64,000 nucleotides of DNA from Arthrobacter luteolus NBRC 107841 (lineage in GTDB: Bacteria; Actinomycetota; Actinomycetes; Actinomycetales; Micrococcaceae). The notes beneath the pieces are model-generated. The model was not told where the DNA came from. It saw only the letters and a program-made list of their open reading frames with translations, and searched no databases. This document shows positions 39,561 to 48,476 of this stretch, one piece after another. Position numbers and translations under genes: made by a program. How positions within the stretch are numbered: position 1 is the first letter of the stretch; each line of letters opens with the position of its first letter. The stretch covers positions 286,263 to 350,262 of the forward strand of contig NZ_BCQM01000004.1 in assembly GCF_001552075.1 (NCBI RefSeq), read 5' to 3'.

Positions 39561-40715
39561 ATGAGCACAGCCACCGAGCCGAAACGCCATGCGGCGAACC
39601 TGTCAGCTGAAACCCTCGTGGTGTCCGCCGGGCGCCCGGAACGCACCGCGGACGCGGCGGTCAACCCGCCGATAGTCCTGACCTCCACGTTCTACGGGAC
39701 CGGCGAAACCCGGGACGGAGACCGCGTTTACGGCAGGTACGCCAACCCCACCTGGGAGCCGTTCGAGGAGGCGCTGGGCGCCCTCGAGAACGCCGGGCTG
39801 CCCGCCCTGGTCTACTCCTCCGGACTGGCCGCGGTGATCGCCGCGCTGTCCCTGATCCCCACCGGCGGAACCCTCGTGATGCCGCGGCACAGCTACCAGG
39901 GTTCCCTCCTGTTGGCCGCCGAAGACGCGCAGAACGGCCGGATCAGCGTCCGGACAGTGGACATCGCCAACACCGCCGAGGTGATCGAAGCGCTCGACGG
40001 AGCTGCCATGCTGTGGCTGGAAAGCCCCACCAACCCCATGCTGGAAGTCGCCGACATCCAGGCAGTGAGCGCTGCGGCCCACGCTGCCGGAGCCATCGTG
40101 GTTGCGGACAACACCTTCTCCACGCCGCTGGTGACCCGGCCGTTGGACCTGGGTGCCGACGTCGTCGTCCACTCCGTGACCAAATACCTGTCCGGCCATT
40201 CCGACGTCGTCCTGGGTGCGGCGGTTACCTCCGACCCGGGGCTCCGTGCCCGCCTGCTGACCTACCGGTCGCTGCACGGGGCTGTGGGCGGCCCGTTTGA
40301 GGTGTGGCTGGCTCTGCGCGGCCTGCGCACGCTTGCCCTGCGGGTGGAACGGTCGATGGCTACGGCCCTGGAACTGGCAATACGGCTGCAGGAGCATCCC
40401 GCCGTGGAAAACGTCCGCTACCCGGGACTCCCCGGCGACCCGGGGCACGCCAGGGCAGCGGCGCAGATGAACGGCTTCGGCTCGATCCTCTGCATTGAAG
40501 TCGCCGGCGGGGCAGCGGCGGCGGACGCCGTGACCGAGAAGGTGGACCTCTGGCTGCCGGCCACCTCACTGGGCGGCGTGGAATCGCTGATCGAGCGGCG
40601 GCGCCGGCAGCCGGCTGAACCGGTATCCGTCCCGGAGAACCTGCTGCGGCTGTCGGTGGGAATCGAAAACATCGAGGACCTCTGGAACGACCTTGAGCAG
40701 GCGCTGACGCGGTAG
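39561..40715 (+). CDS. Trans-sulfuration PLP enzyme (cystathionine gamma-synthase/lyase family)
   Basis: This 384-aa protein belongs to the Cys/Met metabolism PLP family. It has NPPIVLTSTFYG, YGRYANPTWEPFEEALGALE, the PLP stacking region YSSGLAAV, LESPTNPMLEVADI, the Asp of VVADNTFSTPLVTRPLDLGA, the PLP Lys at residue 208 in HSVTKYLSGHSDVV, and LRLSVGIENIEDLWND at the end. Which reaction it catalyses (gamma-synthase, gamma-lyase or related) cannot be told from the sequence. The frame is open far upstream over tmk, but homology begins at ATG 39561. Confidence 0.9.
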   Translation: MSTATEPKRHAANLSAETLVVSAGRPERTADAAVNPPIVLTSTFYGTGETRDGDRVYGRYANPTWEPFEEALGALENAGLPALVYSSGLAAVIAALSLIPTGGTLVMPRHSYQGSLLLAAEDAQNGRISVRTVDIANTAEVIEALDGAAMLWLESPTNPMLEVADIQAVSAAAHAAGAIVVADNTFSTPLVTRPLDLGADVVVHSVTKYLSGHSDVVLGAAVTSDPGLRARLLTYRSLHGAVGGPFEVWLALRGLRTLALRVERSMATALELAIRLQEHPAVENVRYPGLPGDPGHARAAAQMNGFGSILCIEVAGGAAAADAVTEKVDLWLPATSLGGVESLIERRRRQPAEPVSVPENLLRLSVGIENIEDLWNDLEQALTR

Positions 40716-40718
40716 GCT
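40713..40718 (+). promoter_or_regulatory. Putative leaderless -10 box of the DUF2516 gene
   Basis: TAGGCT overlaps the stop codon of the preceding gene and lies six bases before GTG 40725. No Shine-Dalgarno sequence. Confidence 0.45.
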
Positions 40719-40724
40719 GGCTCA

Positions 40725-41048
40725 GTGATCTTAGTCTTCGAGCTGCAGAACCTGCTTTACCTGGCCCTGGGTCTCGTGGCCCTGGGAATCGAGCTGTGGG
40801 CCTTCGCGGACTGCGCGCGGCGCAAGCCCGCGGATTTCGAGCGTGCCTACAAGCGGACCAAGGGGTTCTGGATGGGCCTCACCGGCGGCGCCGCCGCGGT
40901 GGGCCTGCTCTCCGTCCTGCTGTTCGGCCCGCTGGCCCTGCTGCTCTTTGAACTGGCAGCCGTGGTCGCCGCGTCGGTTTACCTGGCGGATGTCCGCCCG
41001 GCACTGAACGAGTCCAAGGGACGCGGCGGAGCCTACGGTTCCTGGTAG
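40725..41048 (+). CDS. DUF2516 family membrane protein
   Basis: This 107-aa protein has hydrophobic helices at about residues 7-28 and 48-92 (LYLALGLVALGIELWAFADC, FWMGLTGGAAAVGLLSVLLF, then LALLLFELAAVVAASVYLAD), the layout of the actinobacterial DUF2516 family. The function is unknown. It starts with GTG ten bases after the PLP enzyme. Confidence 0.85.
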   Translation: MILVFELQNLLYLALGLVALGIELWAFADCARRKPADFERAYKRTKGFWMGLTGGAAAVGLLSVLLFGPLALLLFELAAVVAASVYLADVRPALNESKGRGGAYGSW

Positions 41049-41124
41049 CCGTCCGGAACCTCCGGGCCCCGGGCGGCAGCCTGCCGCTAGGACCCTGACG
41101 GCGCCCTCGAACCCTGAAGGCGCG

Positions 41125-41922
41125 CTAGGACCCTGAAGGCGCGACGGCGTTCCAGGCGACCGTGATTTCCCCCAGCCGCCACCGGGCCGGGCCGGTCAGC
41201 AGCGGCCAGCCCTGGCTGCGCAGGGACCGGCACATGGAGATCCAGCGCTGCCGGGTGCCGTAGGAAGCCATCGGCGCGGCGTCCAGCCAGGCCTTGTCCA
41301 TGGCCTGCAGGAAGGTATGCACCCGTTCCCCGGGCACATTGCGGTGGATCAGGGCCTTGGGCAGGCGCTCGGCCACGTCGGAGGGCCGCTCAAACGCGCC
41401 GAACCGCAGCGAGATGCTCAGCGAGACCGGACCCGCGGGGTCCAGCACCACCCAGGTGGAACGCCGTCCAATTTCGTCACATGTGCCGTCAACGAAAATC
41501 CCGCCGTCCGCGAGACGGCTGCGGACCATGTCCCAGTGGGCACCATATTCATCTTCGCTGTACTGGCGCAGCACGTTGAAGGCCCGAACCATCACCGGAC
41601 GCCGTCCGTCGACGGGCAGCTCGAATCCGCCCTGGCGGAAGCTCAGGCCGGAGCGTTCAAGCGGCTTCGCCGCCAGCACCCGGCCCGGGTCGATCTCGAT
41701 GCCGACCACGTTCACGTCCCGCCGCACACTGCCCATCCGGCTGTGCAGTTCCACCGCCGTCGTCGGGGTGGCCCCATAGCCAAGGTCGATGACCAGCGGA
41801 TCGGCCGCCCGGCGCAGACGCCACGCTTCCGGACCGGCCAGCCAGCGGTCCACCCGGCGCAGCCGGTTGGGGTTCGTAGTGCCCCGGGTCATATTTCCAA
41901 CGGGTTTGAGGGGAAAATTCAC
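41125..41922 (-). CDS. Class I SAM-dependent methyltransferase-like protein
   Basis: The 265-aa product has a Rossmann-type motif [18 protein letters not shown], then [16 protein letters not shown] (motif II acid) and [20 protein letters not shown]. This actinobacterial family is often annotated as a methyltransferase of unknown substrate; the usual GxGxG is GYGAT. Start GTG 41922 is chosen because TAACAT (41934-41929) lies six bases upstream; ATG 41892 with GGAAAT is an alternative. Its stop lies in a short imperfect repeat. It converges with the DUF2516 gene and is divergent from gpmA. Confidence 0.78.
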   Translation of the reverse strand: MNFPLKPVGNMTRGTTNPNRLRRVDRWLAGPEAWRLRRAADPLVIDLGYGATPTTAVELHSRMGSVRRDVNVVGIEIDPGRVLAAKPLERSGLSFRQGGFELPVDGRRPVMVRAFNVLRQYSEDEYGAHWDMVRSRLADGGIFVDGTCDEIGRRSTWVVLDPAGPVSLSISLRFGAFERPSDVAERLPKALIHRNVPGERVHTFLQAMDKAWLDAAPMASYGTRQRWISMCRSLRSQGWPLLTGPARWRLGEITVAWNAVAPSGS

Positions 41923-41928
41923 CAAACA

Positions 41929-41934
41929 ATGTTA
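41929..41934 (-). promoter_or_regulatory. Putative leaderless -10 box of the methyltransferase gene
   Basis: TAACAT on the minus strand with six bases before GTG 41922. Confidence 0.45.
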
Positions 41935-42071
41935 CTGGCCCGCGGGGTGTGCTCCGAACCGCCGGGAGCGGGAACCGCCGGGAGCGGGTACCGCGGGGGC
42001 CGGAGCAGCCGCCGCACGCCTTGTACCGCCATGGTTACGCTGCCGCCCTGCCCGCCGCCAGCCCTCTCCGA

Positions 42072-42077
42072 TACGAT
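42072..42077 (+). promoter_or_regulatory. Putative leaderless -10 box of gpmA
   Basis: TACGAT, six bases (GATTTT), ATG 42084. No Shine-Dalgarno sequence is present, so transcription probably starts at the A of the ATG. Confidence 0.55.
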
Positions 42078-42083
42078 GATTTT

Positions 42084-42839
42084 ATGACCTACAAAGTGAT
42101 CCTTCTGCGCCACGGCCAGAGTGAATGGAATGAAAAGAACCTCTTCACCGGCTGGGTGGATGTAGACCTCACGGACCTGGGCCGGGCCGAAGCGCTCCGC
42201 GGCGGGGAGCTGCTGGTGGAGAACGGTATTCTGCCGGATGTTCTCTACACCTCCAGACTGCAGCGGGCCATCAACACGGCCAACATTGCACTGGGTGCTG
42301 CGGACCGCATCTGGATTGACGTCAAGCGCAGCTGGCGCCTGAACGAGCGGCACTACGGAGCGCTGCAGGGCAAGGACAAGGCACAGACCCTGGCCGAGTA
42401 CGGCGAGGAGCAGTTCATGCTCTGGCGCCGTTCCTACGACACCCCGCCGCCGCCCCTGCCGGATGACAGCGACTTCTCCCAGGCGCACGACCCGCGCTAC
42501 GCGGACCTCAGCGCCGATGAACTGCCGCGGACCGAGTGCCTCAAGGACGTCCTGGAACGCTTCCTGCCCTACTGGGAAACGGAGATCACGCAGGACATCA
42601 AGGCCGGTAAGACGGTCCTGATCGCCGCGCACGGCAACTCGCTCCGTGCCCTGGTCAAGCACCTCGACGGGATTTCCGACGCCGACATCGCCGCCGTGAA
42701 CATTCCCACCGGCATCCCGCTGGTGTACGAACTGGACGAGAACCTGGTCCCGGTCAAGGCCGGCGGCACCTACCTGGATCCGGAGGCCGCAGCGGCTTCC
42801 ATCCAGGCCGTGGCAAACCAGGGCAAGCAGAAGAAGTAA
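42084..42839 (+). CDS. gpmA: 2,3-bisphosphoglycerate-dependent phosphoglycerate mutase
   Basis: This 251-aa glycolytic enzyme interconverts 3- and 2-phosphoglycerate. It has the phosphohistidine motif [53 protein letters not shown], and the second His in [17 protein letters not shown]. Length and motifs are those of standard dPGM. It ends with a strong terminator shared with phoU. Confidence 0.97.
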   Translation: MTYKVILLRHGQSEWNEKNLFTGWVDVDLTDLGRAEALRGGELLVENGILPDVLYTSRLQRAINTANIALGAADRIWIDVKRSWRLNERHYGALQGKDKAQTLAEYGEEQFMLWRRSYDTPPPPLPDDSDFSQAHDPRYADLSADELPRTECLKDVLERFLPYWETEITQDIKAGKTVLIAAHGNSLRALVKHLDGISDADIAAVNIPTGIPLVYELDENLVPVKAGGTYLDPEAAAASIQAVANQGKQKK

Positions 42840-42852
42840 GTAGTTTTCACGC

Positions 42853-42889
42853 AAAAGGCGCCCCTCCCGTCGCGGGAGGGGCGCCTTTT
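42853..42889. terminator. Bidirectional intrinsic terminator between gpmA and phoU
   Basis: 42853-42869 is complementary to 42873-42889: a 17-bp stem with a three-base loop that starts AAAAGG and ends CCTTTT. The genes converge, so it can end both transcripts. Confidence 0.92.
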
Positions 42890-42926
42890 GGCTGCTGTGC
42901 CGGCCTGCCGGCCGGAGTCAGCTGAC

Positions 42927-43589
42927 TTAGAGCGGGCTCTCGGAAATCGGCTGCCATTCGCCGGTCACGAGGTAATTGACCTTGCGGGTCACCGACACAC
43001 CGTGATCGGCGAACCGCTCGAAGTAGCGGCTGGCCAGCGTCAGGTCCACGGTGGTGACGGGGGAGTTGTTCCATTCCGGGGAGGCCACAGCCTTGAACAC
43101 GCTCACGTGCAGCTCATTGATCCGGGTGTTGTGTGCGTAGATGTCCTTGCTGAGCTCCAGGTTGCGGGTCTCCAGGAGCTCGGTCAGGAGTTCAGAGATG
43201 GCAATGTCCAGGCGCGCCATCTCCTTGAACGTCTCGACCATGGAATCGGGAGCCACGTTGGCCGGGTAGCGCAGGCGGGCGAGCTGGGCGATGTGCCGGG
43301 CCAGATCGCCCATCCGCTCAAGTGAGGCGCTCATCCGCAGGGACCCGACAATCATCCGCAGGTCGCTGGCAACCGGGCCCTGAAGGGCCAGGATGTCGAT
43401 AGCCCGCTCGTCAAGATCGTTCTGCAGGAAATCAATGCGGGCATCGGCGGCGATCACGTCCTGGGCGAGCTCGGTGTCTGCGGTCTCGAACGCCAGAGTG
43501 GCCTTCTTCATCGCCTCGGTGACGAGCTGGGAAATCTGGGTCAGCTCCTCTCCGATCTGGTGAAGCTCGGCCTGGAAAACCTTGCGCAC
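42927..43589 (-). CDS. phoU: Phosphate signalling protein PhoU
   Basis: This 220-aa protein consists of two three-helix PhoU repeats. Examples are MRKVFQAELHQIGEELTQIS, the metal-binding E-x-x-x-D type stretch LAQDVIAADARIDFLQNDLD, and RYFERFADHGVSVTRKVNYL in the second repeat. PhoU restrains the phosphate sensor kinase when phosphate is plentiful. It starts with GTG after AAAGGA and is divergent from senX3-regX3, a common actinobacterial arrangement. Confidence 0.95.
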   Translation of the reverse strand: MRKVFQAELHQIGEELTQISQLVTEAMKKATLAFETADTELAQDVIAADARIDFLQNDLDERAIDILALQGPVASDLRMIVGSLRMSASLERMGDLARHIAQLARLRYPANVAPDSMVETFKEMARLDIAISELLTELLETRNLELSKDIYAHNTRINELHVSVFKAVASPEWNNSPVTTVDLTLASRYFERFADHGVSVTRKVNYLVTGEWQPISESPL

Positions 43590-43751
43590 TGATGCGTCCT
43601 TTCGATGAACATTTATACAGCCGGCATCCAGCTGGTACGGCTCCGTTTATGCTGCCAGTACCCGGTGAACGAACGGCCCCCTTGAAGTGAACGTTAGTTT
43701 AACGCTTGGGTGAATGCCACCGGAGCGCAGTTCGGCACCGTTCCGTCCGCC

Positions 43752-43757
43752 TAAGCT
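43752..43757 (+). promoter_or_regulatory. Putative leaderless -10 box of senX3
   Basis: TAAGCT, six bases, GTG 43764, with no Shine-Dalgarno sequence. Confidence 0.5.
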
Positions 43758-43763
43758 AGGACT

Positions 43764-44957
43764 GTGAATCCTGTACTGCTGGGACTGCTGTCCGGCATCC
43801 TTGGCTTGGCCGTCGGCGTCTTCGGTGTTGTCGCCTATATGTCCAGCCAGCGGCACCGCCGCGACCTGGCCGAAGTGGATGAGCCTGCGCTCTCCGAAGG
43901 GGCCGCGGAGATCCTTGGCGTCCTCGGCCGGGCGTACATCGTCGTGGACGGTATTGACGGTGTGGTCCGGGCAAGCCCCGGCGCCTACGCTTTCGGGCTG
44001 GTCCGCGGGCACACCCTGATGCAGGACGAGGTGCTCGCACTCACCGCCCGGGTCCGCCGGGACGGGGTGATCGAGGACAAAAACGTTGAACTGCACCGGG
44101 GCCTGCTCGGCCAGGGCAGCCTGATACTCCAGCTGCGGGTCGCGCCGATCGCCGAGGAATACATCCTGATCCTTGCCGACGACCGCACCGAAGCCACCCG
44201 CACCGAGGAGATGCGCAACGACTTCGTCGCCAACGTTTCGCATGAACTGAAGACGCCGGTCGGTGCCATTTCGCTGCTGGCCGAGGCAATCGACGGCGCG
44301 GCGGCGGATGAGGAAGCAGTCCGGCGCTTCGCCAAGCGGATGAACAAGGAAGCCGTCCGGCTCGCGGCGCTGGTGCAGGACATCATCGAACTGTCCCGGC
44401 TGCAGGGCGCAGACATGGCCGACCACGCCGAGCCGGTGGACATCAACGAACTTGTTTCCCATGCCGTGGAGGCCAACCGGCTCCCGGCGGAGAACCGGAA
44501 CATCACCCTGGTGGTGGGTGGAACGGCCGAGAACCCCGTCTACGCTGACGGGCCCATGCTCACCACCGCGTTCCGCAACCTGATCGATAACGCGATCCGC
44601 TATTCCCCCGAGGGCAGCCAGGTGGGCGTCGGGATCCGGTCCCGTGACGGCCTGGCCCAAATCACGGTCACTGACCGGGGCCCGGGTATTCCGGCCGAGG
44701 ACCAGGAACGGGTCTTCGAACGGTTCTACCGACTGGACTCGGCACGGTCCAGAAATACGGGCGGCAACGGCCTGGGACTGAGCATTGTGAAGCACGTTGT
44801 CTCCAACCACGGCGGAGAAATCAGCCTTTGGTCCCAGCCGGGCCAGGGGTCGACCTTCACCGTGCGGCTTCCGGAGATGGACACCGCCGATCCAGAAGAA
44901 CAGGCGGAACTGCCGCCACGAACCACCGGCGCGCCTGCGCCGGCCAACAAGGAGTAA
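43764..44957 (+). CDS. senX3: Sensor histidine kinase SenX3
   Basis: This 397-aa protein has one strong N-terminal membrane segment (LLGLLSGILGLAVGVFGVVA), a PAS-like region, a dimerisation domain with phospho-acceptor His at residue 160 (DFVANVSHELKTPVGAIS), and an ATPase domain (NLIDNAIRYSPEGS, DRGPGIPAEDQERVFERFYR, GGNGLGLSIVKHVV). It senses phosphate limitation with PhoU and phosphorylates RegX3. regX3 starts five bases later. Confidence 0.93.
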   Translation: MNPVLLGLLSGILGLAVGVFGVVAYMSSQRHRRDLAEVDEPALSEGAAEILGVLGRAYIVVDGIDGVVRASPGAYAFGLVRGHTLMQDEVLALTARVRRDGVIEDKNVELHRGLLGQGSLILQLRVAPIAEEYILILADDRTEATRTEEMRNDFVANVSHELKTPVGAISLLAEAIDGAAADEEAVRRFAKRMNKEAVRLAALVQDIIELSRLQGADMADHAEPVDINELVSHAVEANRLPAENRNITLVVGGTAENPVYADGPMLTTAFRNLIDNAIRYSPEGSQVGVGIRSRDGLAQITVTDRGPGIPAEDQERVFERFYRLDSARSRNTGGNGLGLSIVKHVVSNHGGEISLWSQPGQGSTFTVRLPEMDTADPEEQAELPPRTTGAPAPANKE

Positions 44958-44961
44958 GTGC

Positions 44962-45642
44962 TTGAGCAGGATCCTGATTGTCGAGGACGAAGAGTCCTTT
45001 AGCGACCCGCTGTCCTACCTGCTCGAACGTGAGGGGTTCGACGTCGCCGTCGTGGACAACGGCATCGACGCCGTTGTGGAATTTGACCGCTCCGGAGCGG
45101 ACCTGGTGCTGCTGGACCTGATGCTTCCGGGCCTGTCCGGAACGGAGGTCTGCCGGCAGCTCCGCCAGCGTTCGGACGTCCCCATCATCATGCTGACCGC
45201 CCGGGACGCCGAAATCGACAAGGTGGTTGGCCTGGAACTTGGGGCCGATGACTACGTGACGAAGCCGTACTCGTCCCGCGAGCTCCTGGCCCGGGTCCGG
45301 GCAGTCCTGCGGCGCCGGAGCGACGCCGGGGACTTTAATGCCGCGACGGTGCAGGCTGGTCCCGTCCGCATGGACGTCGAACGGCATGTGGTGAGTGTGG
45401 ACGGCCAGGCGGTGTCCATGCCGCTGAAGGAGTTTGAGCTGCTGGAAATGCTGCTGCGGAACTCCGGCCGCGTCATGACCCGGGGCCAGCTGATTGAACG
45501 GGTCTGGGGCGCCGACTACGTGGGGGACACCAAGACCCTTGACGTGCACGTCAAACGCCTGCGGGCAAAGCTCGAGCCCGATCCCTCAGCACCCCGGCAC
45601 CTGGTGACTGTCCGCGGGCTCGGCTACAAGTTCGAGGCCTGA
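44962..45642 (+). CDS. regX3: Response regulator RegX3
   Basis: The 226-aa product has a receiver domain (ILIVEDEESFSDPLSYLLER; phospho-acceptor Asp at residue 52 in LVLLDLMLPGLSG; Lys in DDYVTKPYSSREL) and an OmpR-type winged-helix domain (LKEFELLEMLLRNSGRVMTR, TLDVHVKRLRAKLE). It starts at TTG 44962: AAGGAG lies seven bases upstream and SRILIVEDEE is the expected beginning. It activates phosphate-uptake genes. A strong terminator follows. Confidence 0.94.
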   Translation: MSRILIVEDEESFSDPLSYLLEREGFDVAVVDNGIDAVVEFDRSGADLVLLDLMLPGLSGTEVCRQLRQRSDVPIIMLTARDAEIDKVVGLELGADDYVTKPYSSRELLARVRAVLRRRSDAGDFNAATVQAGPVRMDVERHVVSVDGQAVSMPLKEFELLEMLLRNSGRVMTRGQLIERVWGADYVGDTKTLDVHVKRLRAKLEPDPSAPRHLVTVRGLGYKFEA

Positions 45643-45703
45643 GGCGGCCCGTCGGCGCCTGGCCTCAGCAGGCTGGCTGCCGGTGCGGGAACGATCCTTA
45701 AGC

Positions 45704-45739
45704 AAAAGCAGGCCCCGTCCTCGGACGGGGCCTGCTTTT
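45704..45739. terminator. Bidirectional intrinsic terminator after regX3
   Basis: AAAAGCAGGCCCCGTCC (45704-45720) is complementary to 45723-45739, followed by T. It separates regX3 from the converging lipoprotein gene and can serve both. Confidence 0.92.
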
Positions 45740-45764
45740 TGCTGGTTCTTTGTTTGCGGCCCGG

Positions 45765-46346
45765 TTACGGAGCGGCGGTGCCGGTGGGGGTGCCGGTTGC
45801 CTCGCCTGCAGCGGGTGCCGTGGCTTCACCGGAAGCGTCGCTGGTTGCTTCGCTGGTGGGGGTGGCCTCCGGCGTGGGCAGGTAGTCCTTGTAGTACGGG
45901 ACCTGGCCATCAACAACGGGAATGTTCAGCGTTGCGGTTTCGGAACCGGCGGTGGCTTCGGCCCGGATACCGGTGCCGGGAACCACGTTGACGGTCTGGA
46001 CGAGGACCTCGGACTGGGGAGCGTCGTCGTAGACAACCTTGCCGCCGGCCGGGATGTTCCAGGTGAGCTGTGATCCGCCAATCGACAGTTCAAGGTTGAT
46101 GGGGTCCGAGGAAGCGTTGGCCACGGTGCCCAGCAGGCGGCCGGGCTCGCCGTCGCCGTCGCTGATCACCACGATGTTCCGCAGTTCCAGATCGCCGATG
46201 TCCTGGACGATGCCGTCGGACGGGGAGTACTCCAGGGTGGTTGCCTGATCGTTCACGGCACTGCAGCCGGTGGCGCCCAGCAGCGACAGCGCGATAACAC
46301 CGGCGGCGGCAGCGGTCCGCGTCCGGTTCTTGGGTGTGAATCTCAC
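45765..46346 (-). CDS. Secreted lipoprotein of unknown function
   Basis: The 193-aa product has a basic N-terminus, hydrophobic stretch and lipobox (VIALSLLGATGCSAVND), so it is a probable lipoprotein. The mature part is beta-rich (LRNIVVISDGDGEPGRLLGT) and ends in a Thr/Ala/Pro-rich tail with repeated EAT units. I do not know the family's function. GTG 46346 is chosen because CAGGAG lies eight bases upstream. Confidence 0.8.
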   Translation of the reverse strand: MRFTPKNRTRTAAAAGVIALSLLGATGCSAVNDQATTLEYSPSDGIVQDIGDLELRNIVVISDGDGEPGRLLGTVANASSDPINLELSIGGSQLTWNIPAGGKVVYDDAPQSEVLVQTVNVVPGTGIRAEATAGSETATLNIPVVDGQVPYYKDYLPTPEATPTSEATSDASGEATAPAAGEATGTPTGTAAP

Positions 46347-46555
46347 AGCACAAACTCCTGAAGTGTGGCGGTCGGGGGACCGGGGGAACGTTTGCTTCAT
46401 AGCCTATCGGCATTCCCCTTAAAACATGGATTTAGAGACAACGGGGGCCCGCCGGAACTACTCAGATCGGCACCTGTGCGAGGCCGAATACTACTCAGTT
46501 TTCAGGCCCGTGCCGCTGACCTGCACAAACTCTTCTCGGCGTGTCGCTTGCATGC

Positions 46556-46561
46556 TAAACT
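46556..46561 (+). promoter_or_regulatory. Extended -10 of the carD promoter
   Basis: TGC-TAAACT forms an extended -10 box; the -35 (TTCTCG, 17 bases upstream) is weak. The leader carries the ribosome-binding site GGAAAGGGG. A weak -35 with a strong -10 is common in genes that depend on CarD/RbpA-type activators. Confidence 0.5.
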
Positions 46562-46587
46562 GAGGTTCGGGAAAGGGGAAAGTCCAC

Positions 46588-47070
46588 ATGGTTTTTGAGG
46601 TTGGCGAAACAGTTGTTTACCCTCACCACGGTGCCGCGAAGATCGAAGAGATCAAGATGCGGACCATCAAGGGCGAAGAGAAGATGTATCTCAAGCTCAA
46701 GGTGGCACAGGGTGATCTGACCATTGAAGTACCGGCTGAAAACGTTGACCTCGTTGGGGTGCGCGACGTCGTGGGCAAGGAAGGTCTCGAGCACGTTTTC
46801 GATGTCCTCCGCGCCGAACTGACTGAAGAGCCCACAAACTGGTCCCGCCGATACAAGGCAAATCTGGAGAAGCTCGCCTCGGGCGACGTCGTCAAGGTTG
46901 CCGAGGTCGTCCGCGACCTGTGGCGCCGCGACCACGACCGCGGCCTTTCCGCAGGCGAGAAGCGCATGCTTGCAAAGGCCCGCCAGATTCTCATTTCGGA
47001 GCTTGCCCTGGCCGAAAAGACTGACGAAGACCAGGCGGCCGCTGTACTGGACGAAGTCCTGGCCAGCTAG
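46588..47070 (+). CDS. carD: CarD family transcription regulator
   Basis: This 160-aa protein starts [20 protein letters not shown], the CarD/CdnL RNA-polymerase-binding domain, and ends in a helical DNA-binding domain with the conserved [17 protein letters not shown] and Trp in [19 protein letters not shown]. CarD stabilises open complexes at rRNA and other promoters and is essential in mycobacteria. It is upstream of ispD-ispF-cysS-rlmB, the order conserved in actinobacteria. Confidence 0.97.
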   Translation: MVFEVGETVVYPHHGAAKIEEIKMRTIKGEEKMYLKLKVAQGDLTIEVPAENVDLVGVRDVVGKEGLEHVFDVLRAELTEEPTNWSRRYKANLEKLASGDVVKVAEVVRDLWRRDHDRGLSAGEKRMLAKARQILISELALAEKTDEDQAAAVLDEVLAS

Positions 47071-47155
47071 GCACCCGGTTGATGATTGCCGCTCCTATTG
47101 GGGCGGCAATCGCCGTTTAACGGCCCTGCCGGCGCCGGGCGGCACCGCGGGCCAC

Positions 47156-47161
47156 TAGGCT
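47156..47161 (+). promoter_or_regulatory. Putative leaderless -10 box of ispD
   Basis: TAGGCT, six bases (TGGGAT), GTG 47168. No Shine-Dalgarno sequence. Confidence 0.5.
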
Positions 47162-47167
47162 TGGGAT

Positions 47168-47932
47168 GTGTCTGAATCCATTCCCGGCCCGTACCGCGTG
47201 GGCGTCATCCTGGTCGCCGGCGGCTCCGGCCAGCGCCTTGGCTACGGTATGCCGAAGGCGCAGGTTCCCCTCGCAGGCGAGATGCTCCTGGCGCACGCCC
47301 TGCGCGGGGTGGACGCCTCCGGCGTCGCGTCCCACATCAGCGTTGCGGTTCCGGCAGCCGATGCGGCCCTTCGGGCTCTGTGCACCGCCATCCGCCTGGG
47401 GTGTCCCGTTACCGTCGTTGACGGCGGTGCCACCCGTTCAGATTCTGTCCGCGCGGCGCTGAATGCCCTTCCGGAGGATCTTCACGCCGTCCTGGTCCAC
47501 GATGCCGCCCGGGCCCTGGCCCCGGCGCAGGTGTTCCACCGGGTGGCCTCAGCCCTGGCTGCCGGAGCGGAGGCCGTGATTCCAGCGGTGCCCGTGGTTG
47601 ACACGGTCAAGTCGGTGGAGGCCACGGACGGCGATGAAGCGGCGCTTGCGCCCTTCCGTGTCACCGGAACTCCGGATCGTTCCTCGCTGCGGGCCGTGCA
47701 GACGCCGCAGGGGTTCGACGCCGGGCTGCTGCGCCGGGCGCATGCTGCTGCGGCGGAGTTTGACGAGCAGCGGGCAGCGGCGATCACCGACGACGCGATG
47801 CTGGCCGAGAGCCTTGGAGCCACGGTGCACGTGGTGGAAGGTTCCGAAATGTCCCTGAAGATCACCACTCCGCTGGACCTGCTGCTCGCTGAAGCCGTGC
47901 TTTCCAACGGCACCAGCATGCAGGAGGACTGA
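47168..47932 (+). CDS. ispD: 2-C-methyl-D-erythritol 4-phosphate cytidylyltransferase
   Basis: This 254-aa MEP-pathway enzyme makes CDP-methylerythritol. It has VILVAGGSGQRLGYGMPKAQ with the nucleotide-binding glycine loop and Lys, VLVHDAARALAPAQVF (family: VHDAARP, here AL), VVDTVKSV, and QTPQGFDAGLL. The final region TDDAMLAESLGATVHVVEGS is typical. The next MEP gene ispF follows after three bases. Confidence 0.95.
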   Translation: MSESIPGPYRVGVILVAGGSGQRLGYGMPKAQVPLAGEMLLAHALRGVDASGVASHISVAVPAADAALRALCTAIRLGCPVTVVDGGATRSDSVRAALNALPEDLHAVLVHDAARALAPAQVFHRVASALAAGAEAVIPAVPVVDTVKSVEATDGDEAALAPFRVTGTPDRSSLRAVQTPQGFDAGLLRRAHAAAAEFDEQRAAAITDDAMLAESLGATVHVVEGSEMSLKITTPLDLLLAEAVLSNGTSMQED

Positions 47933-47935
47933 CCC

Positions 47936-48433
47936 ATGGGATCCGCTTCCCTTCCCCGTACCGGCATCGGGACCGACGTCCATGCCTTCGCCCCCGCTGA
48001 TGCGCCCCGGCCCCTGTGGGTGGCAGGCCTGCACTGGGAGAATGAGCGCGGCCTGGCCGGGCATTCGGACGGAGATGTGGTGGCGCATGCGGCCGCGGAC
48101 GCCCTGTTCTCCGCGGCGGGCATCGGGGACCTCGGCACCCATTTCGGCACCGACCGGCCCGAGTATGCCGGAGCGGCGGGAACTGTCCTCCTCGCCGAAG
48201 CGGCACGGCTGGTGCGGGCAGCGGGATTCCGGATCGGGAACATTTCAGTGCAGCTGATCGGCAACCGCCCCAAGTTCAGTCCCCGGCGTGCCGAAGCCGA
48301 GGCCGTCCTCAGCGAGGCCGCGGGAGCGCCGGTCAGCGTTTCGGCCACCACCACCGACGGGCTTGGCTTCACCGGACGGGGCGAGGGCCTCGCCGCGGTG
48401 GCCACCGCCGTCGTCGCCGCGGACCAGCCGTAA
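47936..48433 (+). CDS. ispF: 2-C-methyl-D-erythritol 2,4-cyclodiphosphate synthase
   Basis: This 165-aa enzyme cyclises CDP-methylerythritol 2-phosphate. It has [11 protein letters not shown] (metal ligands Asp and His), [20 protein letters not shown] with the third metal-binding His, IGDLGTHFG and [17 protein letters not shown]. The ribosome-binding site GGAGGA lies at the end of ispD. Confidence 0.96.
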   Translation: MGSASLPRTGIGTDVHAFAPADAPRPLWVAGLHWENERGLAGHSDGDVVAHAAADALFSAAGIGDLGTHFGTDRPEYAGAAGTVLLAEAARLVRAAGFRIGNISVQLIGNRPKFSPRRAEAEAVLSEAAGAPVSVSATTTDGLGFTGRGEGLAAVATAVVAADQP

Positions 48434-48464
48434 CGAAGCTGCCGGGGCGGGGAGCGGCAGGCGG

Positions 48465-48470
48465 TAGCCT
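48465..48470 (+). promoter_or_regulatory. Putative leaderless -10 box of cysS
   Basis: TAGCCT, six bases (AGAGCA), GTG 48477. No Shine-Dalgarno sequence. Confidence 0.5.
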
Positions 48471-48476
48471 AGAGCA

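Noticed and set aside
39668..39675. GCCGATAG resembling the sigma-28 -10
   Set aside because: It lies inside the PLP enzyme coding region and has no TAAC-like -35 at 15 bases (CGGA instead).
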